Origin: a virus
Direction: 5' to 3' (one strand)
Length of the DNA stretch: 47,612 nt
IMG/VR virus record: IMGVR_UViG_3300023184_000205
Span: 1 to 47,612 of that record
The notes below the pieces were generated by a model. That model was not told where the DNA came from. It did no database searches and was given only the letters and a program-made list of their open reading frames with translations. The position numbers were made by a program, and so were the translations under genes. Position 1 is the first letter of the stretch. Each line of letters opens with the position of its first letter. Shown piece by piece: positions 1-7,900 of this stretch.

Positions 1-70
1 CAGCTCTTACATATGTGTCATATGCATTGACTACGAGGTTGCCTACACCAGAGATTTGAGTGGTTGCCAT
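1..70 (-). CDS. Major capsid protein, first 23 codons only (cut by window start)
   Basis: The reverse strand starts with ATG at 70 and reads MATTQISGVGNLVV and onward until the window ends. It is base-for-base identical to the start of the complete capsid gene at 39115..40038. It lies inside the 117-bp exact repeat, so it is probably the same gene seen again where a circular genome closes rather than a second capsid gene. Confidence 0.85.
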   Translation of the reverse strand, partial: MATTQISGVGNLVVNAYDTYVRA

Positions 71-117
71 TTACGGCACCGCCTTTCTGGGTTAGTACCC
101 AGCTTTACCAAGATCTG
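1..117. repeat. 117-bp exact direct repeat, left copy (partner 39969..40085)
   Basis: Bases 1-117 match 39969-40085 without a mismatch, and the first difference is at 118. The repeat holds the capsid start, the 21-nt gap and the last scaffold codons. Identity begins exactly at the window edge and stops abruptly. That is the usual footprint of an assembly-graph overlap at the closure point of a circular or terminally redundant phage genome. Confidence 0.9.
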
Positions 118-562
118 CAAATAACGCCTTCAATGCATCTGGCCCCTTAGTGGCGGCCTCATCCATCTGAGCCTGAATCATCTGTTCACGGTCGGCACTA
201 ATGCCACCATCAATAGTTGCTTGGGCTTTCTTGTAGGTATCTGCAAAACCATCAGGTAAACCTGAGTTTGATTGGTTGGATGGCACACCGAATACATCAC
301 CGTATTCTGCGAGCCATGACGACAACGATTCCTCCGTGAGGTCGATGTCCTGCGGAATGAAAGCCGAAATCTTCGGGTTCACTCCTCGAGCCGTGAGGAC
401 TTCTGAAATAGTCCGGTCTCTTTTATCTTTACGCAAACTTGAAAGCTCTTCCTGAATTTCTTTCAGTTGCTTTTCTTTTGCCTTATTGGCCTTGCGTAGT
501 TGACCGAGAACATCATTCGATTCCGTATCGAAATCATCCTCATCGTCTTCGTAATTGGACAT
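92..562 (-). CDS. Capsid scaffolding protein, allele 1
   Basis: This protein of about 156 residues starts MSNYEDDEDDFD. It has a very acidic N-terminus, a charged coiled-coil stretch (LRKANKAKEKQLKEIQEEL, about residues 22-45) and a Gln/Ala-rich C-terminal helix ending in KAGY. Size, composition and position immediately upstream of the capsid gene are typical of tailed-phage scaffolds, which guide procapsid assembly and then leave. The ATG at 562 is chosen over an upstream in-frame start at 601 because AGGGAG lies 8-9 nt before it and the other allele starts at the same codon. A 21-nt gap separates it from the capsid gene. Function is inferred from context and composition. Confidence 0.75.
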   Translation of the reverse strand: MSNYEDDEDDFDTESNDVLGQLRKANKAKEKQLKEIQEELSSLRKDKRDRTISEVLTARGVNPKISAFIPQDIDLTEESLSSWLAEYGDVFGVPSNQSNSGLPDGFADTYKKAQATIDGGISADREQMIQAQMDEAATKGPDALKALFADLGKAGY

Positions 563-599
563 GTGTCCTACTCCCTTTTCTATGTTAGTCGCTGGCCAC

Positions 600-660
600 A
601 ATGCAATCGGGGAAATGCATCGGCTCCAACTTCCGGTCTTATACTCATCTCAAGTTCCGG
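600..660 (-). promoter_or_regulatory. Conserved scaffold leader: direct repeats, TATA-like box, small hairpin (allele 1)
   Basis: In the reverse-strand leader of the scaffold gene, CCGGAACTTGAG (plus 649-660) is followed by CCGGAAGTTGGAG (plus 624-636), an imperfect direct repeat. Between them is GAGTATAAGA, which holds a possible -10 box. An inverted repeat ATGCA/TGCAT (601-605/616-620) comes next. Positions 601-720 align without gaps to the second allele (15 differences in 120). This may be a promoter with operator-like repeats for scaffold and capsid, but no start site can be proven from sequence. Confidence 0.4.
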
Positions 661-678
661 CGATCCAAGAGACGGAGT

Positions 679-718
679 GGGTGTTCAGGTCTTGAACCTG
701 AATGACTGCCAGTCACCC
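679..718 (-). ncRNA. Covarying three-way-junction RNA element (allele 1)
   Basis: The element lies 6 nt past the LysM-gene stop, at the head of the scaffold leader. Plus-strand helices are GGGT 679-682 with ACCC 715-718; TTCAGG 684-689 with CCTGAA 697-702; GACT 704-707 with AGTC 711-714. Against the second allele there are six stem substitutions, and all occur as three compensated pairs (685/701, 687/699, 706/712). The only other change is in a loop (693). On the transcribed strand the 7-nt loop is TTCAAGA (TTCGAGA in allele 2), resembling a tRNA T-loop. No D-arm or proper acceptor is present, so it is not called a tRNA. Function is unknown; processing site, attenuator or translation control are options. 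Confidence 0.7.
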
Positions 719-724
719 TATTTA

Positions 725-2362
725 TTAAATTAAGCCTGTGGTCTTTGTTCCCAATGCTGAACGACCAATGGCACTTGTGCCACCGAATGCTGCTGCACCG
801 ATTGCTTGGATTCTAGATCCCTTCATCTGTGCCGCTACATCGCCACCAAACTCGGCAGCAATAGCCTCTTGGGCCCCATAACTTTCGCCATAGATCTGTC
901 CTATAGCACCAGTAGTTTGTATATCCTTTTGAACCTTTGAATAGGCTTGGCGTTGTTGACCATAGGTCAAGTTACCTGCACCGTATTGCTGACCAATACC
1001 AGCTTGTTCTTTACTTAATCCTGAAATAAGAGCTGCTGCTGTATTCATATTCTTTCCAGCAATAGACTCAAGTATTGGTTGACCCTTGGTTGGATCAGCA
1101 AAGTATGCTGTCAAAGCTTCATCGCCAATACCGTATAGGTCTTTAAGTTGACCACGGATACCCGGATCTGTTGACTTAACAAAGTCGCTATAGGCTTGCA
1201 TGGTATTAGCAACATCTGTCACATTGTAATTATTCTTTAAGAATGTTTGGAAATCTGTTGTTTGGTCATAGAAACCTTTTGGAGCATTATATGCTTGCAT
1301 TGTCTTCTGGTACTCATCTTCCATACCAACAATGGTCTTCTCATCTAATGCCTTAAATCCATTGGCTAAACGATCTTCATTGACTTTACCAAAGCGATCA
1401 TAGTAAGACTTTGTATTGATAAGTGCTAAATAGAATCCTTCTGATGAGGTAGGGATTTCGTCAAATGCTTTACCAAATCTATCTTTACCTGTGCCATTAT
1501 AGATGTTAACAATTTCTTGTCCAAGCTCGGCCATACCTGCTTGGGCAAAGCGTTCTTTGGTAATTTCAAATGCTGATTTACGCTGGGCATTAAGGGCATC
1601 AGTTTTGGCTTGGTTTTGTTGATCCTGAAGTTGCTTGAGAAGAGCTGCATTGTTGTCAGCCATCATCTTATTTATTTGATCTGTAGTAAGACCGGGTTGG
1701 GATTTAGTTCCTGTAATCTCAGATGTTCCATCTGAATAAAATGTTGTAAATGTTCCATCACCATTGGCAGCAATTCTAGTTACGGTTTTACCTGTTGATG
1801 TTTTGGTTCCAGTAATTTCAGTAGTGCCATCGCTATATGTAACAGTAAAAGTTCCATCACCATTAGGAACGGTTGATACTATTGTTTTTCCAGTTCCGTA
1901 AGCTCCGTTTGGATCAGTTGGAACATATTCTCCCGTTCTGGGATCTAACTTAAACGGAGATGTTGGGTTTACTGTTTCTCCAGAAGAATTTACATATCCT
2001 TCCTTTGTTCTAGTAGAACCTGTCGGAATTGGCCCAACATACATTCCGTTGTTTGGGTTTCCTTCAGTAAGACCAGTTGGAGTTCCAGAAGCAGCGGCAA
2101 CACCGGCAGCAGTAGATGTATCTACAGTTCTTCCGGGGCCTTGATCCCCACCGACAGGAACAGCAGAAGAAGCTGCTGGAGTCTTGGAAGGAATAGCTAC
2201 AGAAGAGCCAGAGAAAATTGCTGTCTGTCCTGCTGCGGCACGAGCCGCAATAGTGGCATTGCGTGGGTCAGCAAGGATTGCATCGACTGTAGTTCCGTTT
2301 GCCTTAGCAATACCGGAAAGCGTATCTCCAGACTTTACTGGAACTTTAGCTGTTTGTGCCAT
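725..2362 (-). CDS. LysM-domain virion protein, allele 1
   Basis: This 545-residue protein has an N-terminal LysM domain (about residues 7-56, with VKSGDTLSGIAKANGTTVDAI), a fold that binds peptidoglycan or chitin-like glycans. A Gly/Ser/Thr-rich linker follows. It includes two tandem units of the type NGDGTFT-YSDGT-EITGTK (about residues 160-225). After a short Gln/Lys helix, a C-terminal domain of about 300 residues is strongly conserved with allele 2 (for example FGKAFDEIPTSSEGFYL and YQKTMQAYNAPKGFYDQTTD). It overlaps the next upstream gene by one base (ATG/TAA). The location among portal-adjacent virion genes suggests an injected or internal protein that contacts the cell wall. That role is inference; the LysM call is firm. 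Confidence 0.75.
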   Translation of the reverse strand: MAQTAKVPVKSGDTLSGIAKANGTTVDAILADPRNATIAARAAAGQTAIFSGSSVAIPSKTPAASSAVPVGGDQGPGRTVDTSTAAGVAAASGTPTGLTEGNPNNGMYVGPIPTGSTRTKEGYVNSSGETVNPTSPFKLDPRTGEYVPTDPNGAYGTGKTIVSTVPNGDGTFTVTYSDGTTEITGTKTSTGKTVTRIAANGDGTFTTFYSDGTSEITGTKSQPGLTTDQINKMMADNNAALLKQLQDQQNQAKTDALNAQRKSAFEITKERFAQAGMAELGQEIVNIYNGTGKDRFGKAFDEIPTSSEGFYLALINTKSYYDRFGKVNEDRLANGFKALDEKTIVGMEDEYQKTMQAYNAPKGFYDQTTDFQTFLKNNYNVTDVANTMQAYSDFVKSTDPGIRGQLKDLYGIGDEALTAYFADPTKGQPILESIAGKNMNTAAALISGLSKEQAGIGQQYGAGNLTYGQQRQAYSKVQKDIQTTGAIGQIYGESYGAQEAIAAEFGGDVAAQMKGSRIQAIGAAAFGGTSAIGRSALGTKTTGLI

Positions 2363-4146
2363 TACCCGATTACTCCGAATCTGCTAAATACATCTAGCGT
2401 TTTTGAATCTAAGTTTTGTCTAGCGTTAGATGTATATTGCCAACGACTATCTTTGTATAGATTTTGTTCAAACTCCCACAACGGTGTTACTGCTGTGCTT
2501 GTCTTATCTCCTACTGTTGTAGTTCTGCCCATCATTGCCTTGCGAATAGTTGGATCCTCAAGATCCAATGACCCTTCAGGAATCTCAAGGATTCTTTGAA
2601 CTGCTCCGATATAAGGACTTGCGATAGATAGAACTGACTCACCATTCATAATACGATCTTTGAATGCTGGAAATAGTTTGACTGCTTCATTGCGAAGATT
2701 CTCATCAATAGCCTCAGTAGAGGTATCTCCTAGATAAGCCATCTGACCAAGGTTTGCAGCAGACTCAGCAGTAAGGCTTAGACCGTATTGCTTATACTTT
2801 GTCTTAACCATTGTGATGTTAGAAGCAATAGCCATCTGGACATCTGGTTGTGCAAGGTATTGTGAGCTGTGCTTTATCTTCTTATCAAAATCTCCAAGGC
2901 TTGTTGCTGCTTTGAATATTGTCTGGAAGTTTTGATCTGAAATCTGGAACTGAGAATTAGATAATTTCAAAGCCTTCTTGTAGGTATCAATAAAATCTGA
3001 AGCAGCAGTTTGAAAATCTGAACCTGCTCGCATGAGCCTTGCTACATCTGGCTTAGTGGTATCTAGCTGATAATCAGAGATAGCCTTTAGGCGAAGATCA
3101 TATGAGACTTCTTCGATTGTCTTTACCTTGCCAAGGATCTGGTCACGGTATGAATCGGTAGTCGCTTGATCCAGTTTAAGACCATTGCCAATAGCTGCTG
3201 CACCAATGAGTGAGTATGTGCGTTGGTTTACATCTTTATACCAAACGGTGTCACGAAGATATGGTGCAACTACTGTATCAAAATCTGCATTCTGTTGAGC
3301 AAAGGTTATCAACTTATCGTAGATAAGAGTTTTATACTTTCCATTTTCTGCTGTCTTAAAGTAATCAAGTAGGAACTTGCTTCCATATGTTCCAAGTGAT
3401 TCTTGTTGTTTGGCTGTAAGGGTTCCGGTTTTGGCAGCTTCGGCATCAGCTTTCTTTTTAGCAGCAGCATCTGTTTTAACTTTAGCTGCTGCAATCTGTT
3501 CTGGAGTTTGTGCTACTTTCCCGGTATCCCCAACCTTGGCACCAGCATCTCCAGCAACTTTTTCTGCAACAACTTTCTTGCCTGTTGCATCCCAAGATCC
3601 AGTAGAAGAAATCCACTTTCCAGCAAGAACATTAAATGTGGCATCTAAAGGAACACCCTTAGGGGGAGTTACCGTAGAAGTCATACCCCCGGGTTGGTCA
3701 GATACATTTCCGCTTGGAGTTCCACCACCGGCAACAGGTGCTTTCTTCGGTAATAACTTTCCAGAGTTATCTACTTCATACTTTCCAGCAGATAAATCTT
3801 TTACTTCTTGATATGCAGTTGTTTGTGCAGAAAGGGTTGAATTGTAACGCTTTGAGTAATATTGAATATCACGCTCTTGTGCTGTAGTGATTCTTCCACC
3901 AGCATCAGTAATATCTTTTACTATCTGTTTGATTCTTACTAGATCATCATCTAGTGAAGTTTGTAAACCCTCAGCATATTTGGTTCGGCTTTGAGCGGTA
4001 AGTTTAATTCTTCTTTCAGCATCGTTAGATGCTCTAAGTTTGTCTGAAGCTGCTTTTGCTATATCTCTTGCAGACTTAGCAGCAGCAGCATTAGCTGCTG
4101 CATCTTTAATAAGTTGACTTACATCTATTGGTTTGTTTTCAGCCAT
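2362..4146 (-). CDS. Putative internal virion protein, allele 1
   Basis: This 594-residue protein of unrecognised family has a low-complexity Ala/Lys-rich N-terminal helix (residues 10-60) and a Pro/Gly/Thr-rich variable middle (about 115-240). Its all-helical C-terminal half ends WEFEQNLYKDSRWQY...FGVIG. The C-terminal half is well conserved with the 565-residue allele at 42263..43960, while the middle is not. It abuts both neighbours with one-base overlaps, so it is translated as part of the portal-to-capsid operon. A structural or ejected role is inferred from context; no catalytic motif was seen. Confidence 0.6.
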   Translation of the reverse strand: MAENKPIDVSQLIKDAAANAAAAKSARDIAKAASDKLRASNDAERRIKLTAQSRTKYAEGLQTSLDDDLVRIKQIVKDITDAGGRITTAQERDIQYYSKRYNSTLSAQTTAYQEVKDLSAGKYEVDNSGKLLPKKAPVAGGGTPSGNVSDQPGGMTSTVTPPKGVPLDATFNVLAGKWISSTGSWDATGKKVVAEKVAGDAGAKVGDTGKVAQTPEQIAAAKVKTDAAAKKKADAEAAKTGTLTAKQQESLGTYGSKFLLDYFKTAENGKYKTLIYDKLITFAQQNADFDTVVAPYLRDTVWYKDVNQRTYSLIGAAAIGNGLKLDQATTDSYRDQILGKVKTIEEVSYDLRLKAISDYQLDTTKPDVARLMRAGSDFQTAASDFIDTYKKALKLSNSQFQISDQNFQTIFKAATSLGDFDKKIKHSSQYLAQPDVQMAIASNITMVKTKYKQYGLSLTAESAANLGQMAYLGDTSTEAIDENLRNEAVKLFPAFKDRIMNGESVLSIASPYIGAVQRILEIPEGSLDLEDPTIRKAMMGRTTTVGDKTSTAVTPLWEFEQNLYKDSRWQYTSNARQNLDSKTLDVFSRFGVIG

Positions 4147-4955
4147 TATTGTCCAGCCGCCAATCTAGCAATGCCATCTGCATAAGAGTTAAATTTAATG
4201 TTAGTTGCCTCTGTATTAAGTGCCTCATCAGATCGAATAGCCTGTTCCACTACTTCTCCTCTACCACCCAATGTTGCACCACCGGTTGAAGATACATTAT
4301 ATGAATTAGTACCAGTCTGTGTCTGAGTTGTTATTGAAGGGTTTGACTTTTCATACTTTGTGATAGCAGCAGTTAGATAGTTCATATCTGACTCGGATGG
4401 ATCTCTGCCAAGTAAAGCTCTTGCTCCGGCTCGTGCAGCATTCCGTGCAGTTGCTGGATCAGATAGGTTTACAGAACGAGTTGTAGTTGTGGTTCCTGCT
4501 CCACCACCACCAGTAGCAATACCTTTGACAATTTCTTGCCAAGTAGCACCAGCAGCATTGGCATCTTTAAGTAAAGAAATCATTGCTTGGTTATCTGCAT
4601 CAATCCAGTTGGCTGTTTGATAGTTAGACTTTGATAAGTAATTGCCTTGCACTAGCAATGCTTTGATAGCATTTTGATCTGGAAGTGTTGCAAATTGAGG
4701 TTCTGTAGAACGGATAATTCCAATAGTCTTTAGCGTTGGATCATAAAGTGCTGTTTGAAATGCACCAGTAATCGTAGTTTTCTTACCATTAACATCAGTA
4801 AATGTCTGTCCGGGTCTCCATACATTTGTTCCTTTTGCTGTAAAGGAAGAACCAGTTGATCCTGCGGTTGGCAAAGAGGCAACGATGGCATCTTGACGAG
4901 CCTTAAGTTCGGCTGCTAGTCGAGCTTTCTTTTGTGCTTCTGTCTCTGTTGCCAT
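4146..4955 (-). CDS. Putative virion protein with LGRDP helical motif, allele 1
   Basis: This 269-residue protein has a charged N-terminal helix (TETEAQKKARLAAELKARQ), a Gly/Ser-rich section, then ARALLGRDPSESDMNYLTAAI followed by NPSITTQTQTGTNS. The same motif pair occurs in allele 2 (AKLGRDPRDAEYNQLL, NPSITTQTQTAPG). I associate this pattern with proteins lying next to large virion proteins in actinobacterial phages, but I know no function. One-base overlaps on both sides indicate translational coupling. Confidence 0.55.
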   Translation of the reverse strand: MATETEAQKKARLAAELKARQDAIVASLPTAGSTGSSFTAKGTNVWRPGQTFTDVNGKKTTITGAFQTALYDPTLKTIGIIRSTEPQFATLPDQNAIKALLVQGNYLSKSNYQTANWIDADNQAMISLLKDANAAGATWQEIVKGIATGGGGAGTTTTTRSVNLSDPATARNAARAGARALLGRDPSESDMNYLTAAITKYEKSNPSITTQTQTGTNSYNVSSTGGATLGGRGEVVEQAIRSDEALNTEATNIKFNSYADGIARLAAGQ

Positions 4956-7900
4956 TATTGGTTTCCTGTTTCTGTTGCAAATATACGCCAGTACATAACA
5001 CTAAACTCTGGATAAGCAGCAATCACTTGATATGCTGCATTATCTAGCCATTCTGCTATAGGTTTAACTGAAACACCTGTAAGGGTTTTGTATCCAGATT
5101 GTGCTGCTGCATCTGTTGCTGCCTTGCGATACTGCAAGAATTCTGCAAGACCTTTACCTGATTCAGTAGCTGCAAACTTATCGTTACTTAGAGCTGCTGT
5201 TACTTCTTTGAGCAATGTCTCACGAGGAACACCTGCTGATCGATAATCAGGTTGACCACCAAAATCACCATCTAATGTTTCCTTGCGACTTTGATACATA
5301 GCATGGGCATCTTTAGGATCTGTACCCTGCATGATTGCAGTTGCTTCATCTGATTGAAGCTTTGCTTTACGGGCTGAGTAAACATAACGGGCTGCTTCAG
5401 CCATCATGTCAGCAGGGGATAACTTGAAACGCTGTCCTGTTTGCTCTTGCCATTTAGCAAACTCTTGTGAGTATTGACCACCGGGGAAGAACAAGGAGAA
5501 TGCATTCTTATATTGAAGTGCATCATCTCTATTGTTGAGATAGAAACTCCATGCTTCGCTAGTTGGTTGAACTCCACCGCGAGATCCAGATACCAAAGCA
5601 AAGAGGGCTGAATCGCCATACTTCTCTGCCCACTTAGCAATGGATACTGCGTAGTTATCTGGGTTATTTGCACGAATCTGTAAAAAGTCATTCATCATCA
5701 ATGCCTGAACATGGAAGTCACCAGTCTTATCCTTAGCAAGGATATTCGGTGCAATAGCACCGGGTGATAAGTTGGCAAAGATTCCACGCCATAGGGCAAG
5801 AACTCGGTTGAGTTTTCCTGAGTCTTCAAGAAGTTTCTGTTGGTTAGGGCCATCAAGTGGGAACTCACCATACTTACCAGTAGTTGCAAGGTAAGTCATA
5901 ATTGGTCGAAGTGTAGAAAGGTTCTTCGCCTCGTATGAGTTAACACCTAAACCGTAAAGAAGTCTTTGGGCCCAAGCTGGGGTAAATGATTCTACTATTC
6001 CAGTCTTTGAGTCTGGGGCCCCAAATGGATAGATGATGTTACGAAGTTGATCCGCAATCCAACCATTTTGATTCTGAACAACTTTACCAACAGTAAGTTG
6101 CATACCCGGCCCAACACCCGGTAACAATTCGTTACTGAATGCAAGGTTCAAAGATGGAATTGAAAGTGATGTAGGCATACCGGGAACCTTTTCACCAGCA
6201 ACAGTTCCAAGCATTCCACCAAGAATATCTCCAACAAATGGCAAGATCATACGAGGATCTCCATATGTTGGATCCTTATAGATAAACCCTTGACCCGGAT
6301 CATTCCAGTTGTCATTAGTCCACTCGTAGATAACGCCAGTCTCTGGATGAGTTAAAAACTCAAAAGCATTAGTTGCCTTATAGGTACGGGCTTTGCCTTG
6401 AAGCTTAAAGGTATTAGTTACATCCTTAGCAACTAGCTTGCCCCATACATCCATGGTGTTAGCAAATGCTCCAATGAATGGTGCAACCATACGCAATGCA
6501 ACGGCATACTGCCTCTGTCGCATAGCATCGTAATAAAGTTTCTGAATCTTATCTGCTGCTAGATTACTTGCAACACCATGCATATCATCAACAGATAAAC
6601 CACGATCATCTAATGTCTTAATTGCTTCACGCATCTTAGATAACGCTGGATTAGTAAAGTTTGCAGGAACTCCAAAGATCTTAGTTCCGGAAAGTTCTTT
6701 CTCTGCAATAGGAAGAATCTTTTCAGCTTCTGCCTTGGACATAAGGTTCATGTGTTCACCAACTGAGTTCCAATATTGTTGGCGATACTCTGGGCCAAGT
6801 GCCATACGCTTTTCAACAGTTGCTGAGAAACGGAAAAACTTTGCTGCTGCTTTATCCCATGTGCCTTTTAATGCACCTGCTGTTTCGTATGATTCGGCAG
6901 GAAGCTTGAGCTGACCAATAGCATTATCCACATTGACAGCATCTGCAACACGATAATCTTTAAGGATACGAGATAGCCATACATCTTTAGCAGTATTGCC
7001 CTTAGGGTCAAAACCATTCTTACCCTTAAGTCTTTGTCCTTTGATGTCAACCATATGCTTTCCAGCAATGAAGTCACGGATCTCTTGGCGACCACCAGCA
7101 AGGTTATCAACACCTTTAACTATGATGTCCATATATTGAGATACTGCATCTTTAGCAACATTGAGATCTTCTGCATTAAAAATTGCATTGTGTTGTTGTG
7201 AGATGCCACCAAGTTGCTTGCGTAGCAAGTTACCTTGTTCTGTCTCAAACATAAAATCTGTAATGATTTGTTTTTCATTGTTAGCCAATGTCAAACCTTG
7301 TGCTGCTTTGTTAGCAAGGAATACTTTAGCTTCTGGGAACCAAGGCTTTAGTTTACCTGCGGCATCTCTGGATCCACCGTTAATTCCACCAGCCACTAAA
7401 CGGGCTATAGTAGATTCACGATATTGCAAGATAGCACCAGCCCATGCACGGTTAAATTGTTTCTCGTCTTTGCCAATGAATCGCATTCCAGTAGGAAGCA
7501 TTCTTTGACCTTGACCAACACCCATGCCATAGCTGCGAGACATCATAACTGCATACTTATCTGCATCAGATAAAGCTGCACCCTTAAAGCCATCAACATC
7601 TACTTGCTTGACTAGATCATCAAAGCGATTACCAAATACTGTGTTATCAAATCTACTCATACGAGTTAGATACTTAGCCATTGCATTACCCTCTGGGTTA
7701 CCCATTGACATAGCAATGAATCTCAAAGGATGATTGAATAAAGTTGTTGATCCGGCAAAGAATGAACGAACCTGCATATCCATAATGTTTCGCTCAATAT
7801 AGGATAGGCGACCTACAAGAACAGACTGCTTGAAGAATGTATCAAATAGTTCTGTGCTTACGGTTCTAAATTGTTGGGCCCCTTCGGATCTTGACAAAAT

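Noticed and set aside
634-720. Possible tRNA-Ala/Gly gene or tRNA-derived attachment site
   Set aside because: The T-loop-like hairpin and a GGC/GCC-containing second hairpin look tRNA-like. However, there is no D-arm, no variable loop, the acceptor is only 4-5 bp, and no integrase is present. A separate structured RNA fits better.
3377-3811. 144-residue plus-strand ORF with Ala/Val-rich sequence
   Set aside because: It is antisense to the low-complexity middle of the virion protein at 2362..4146, with no start signal.
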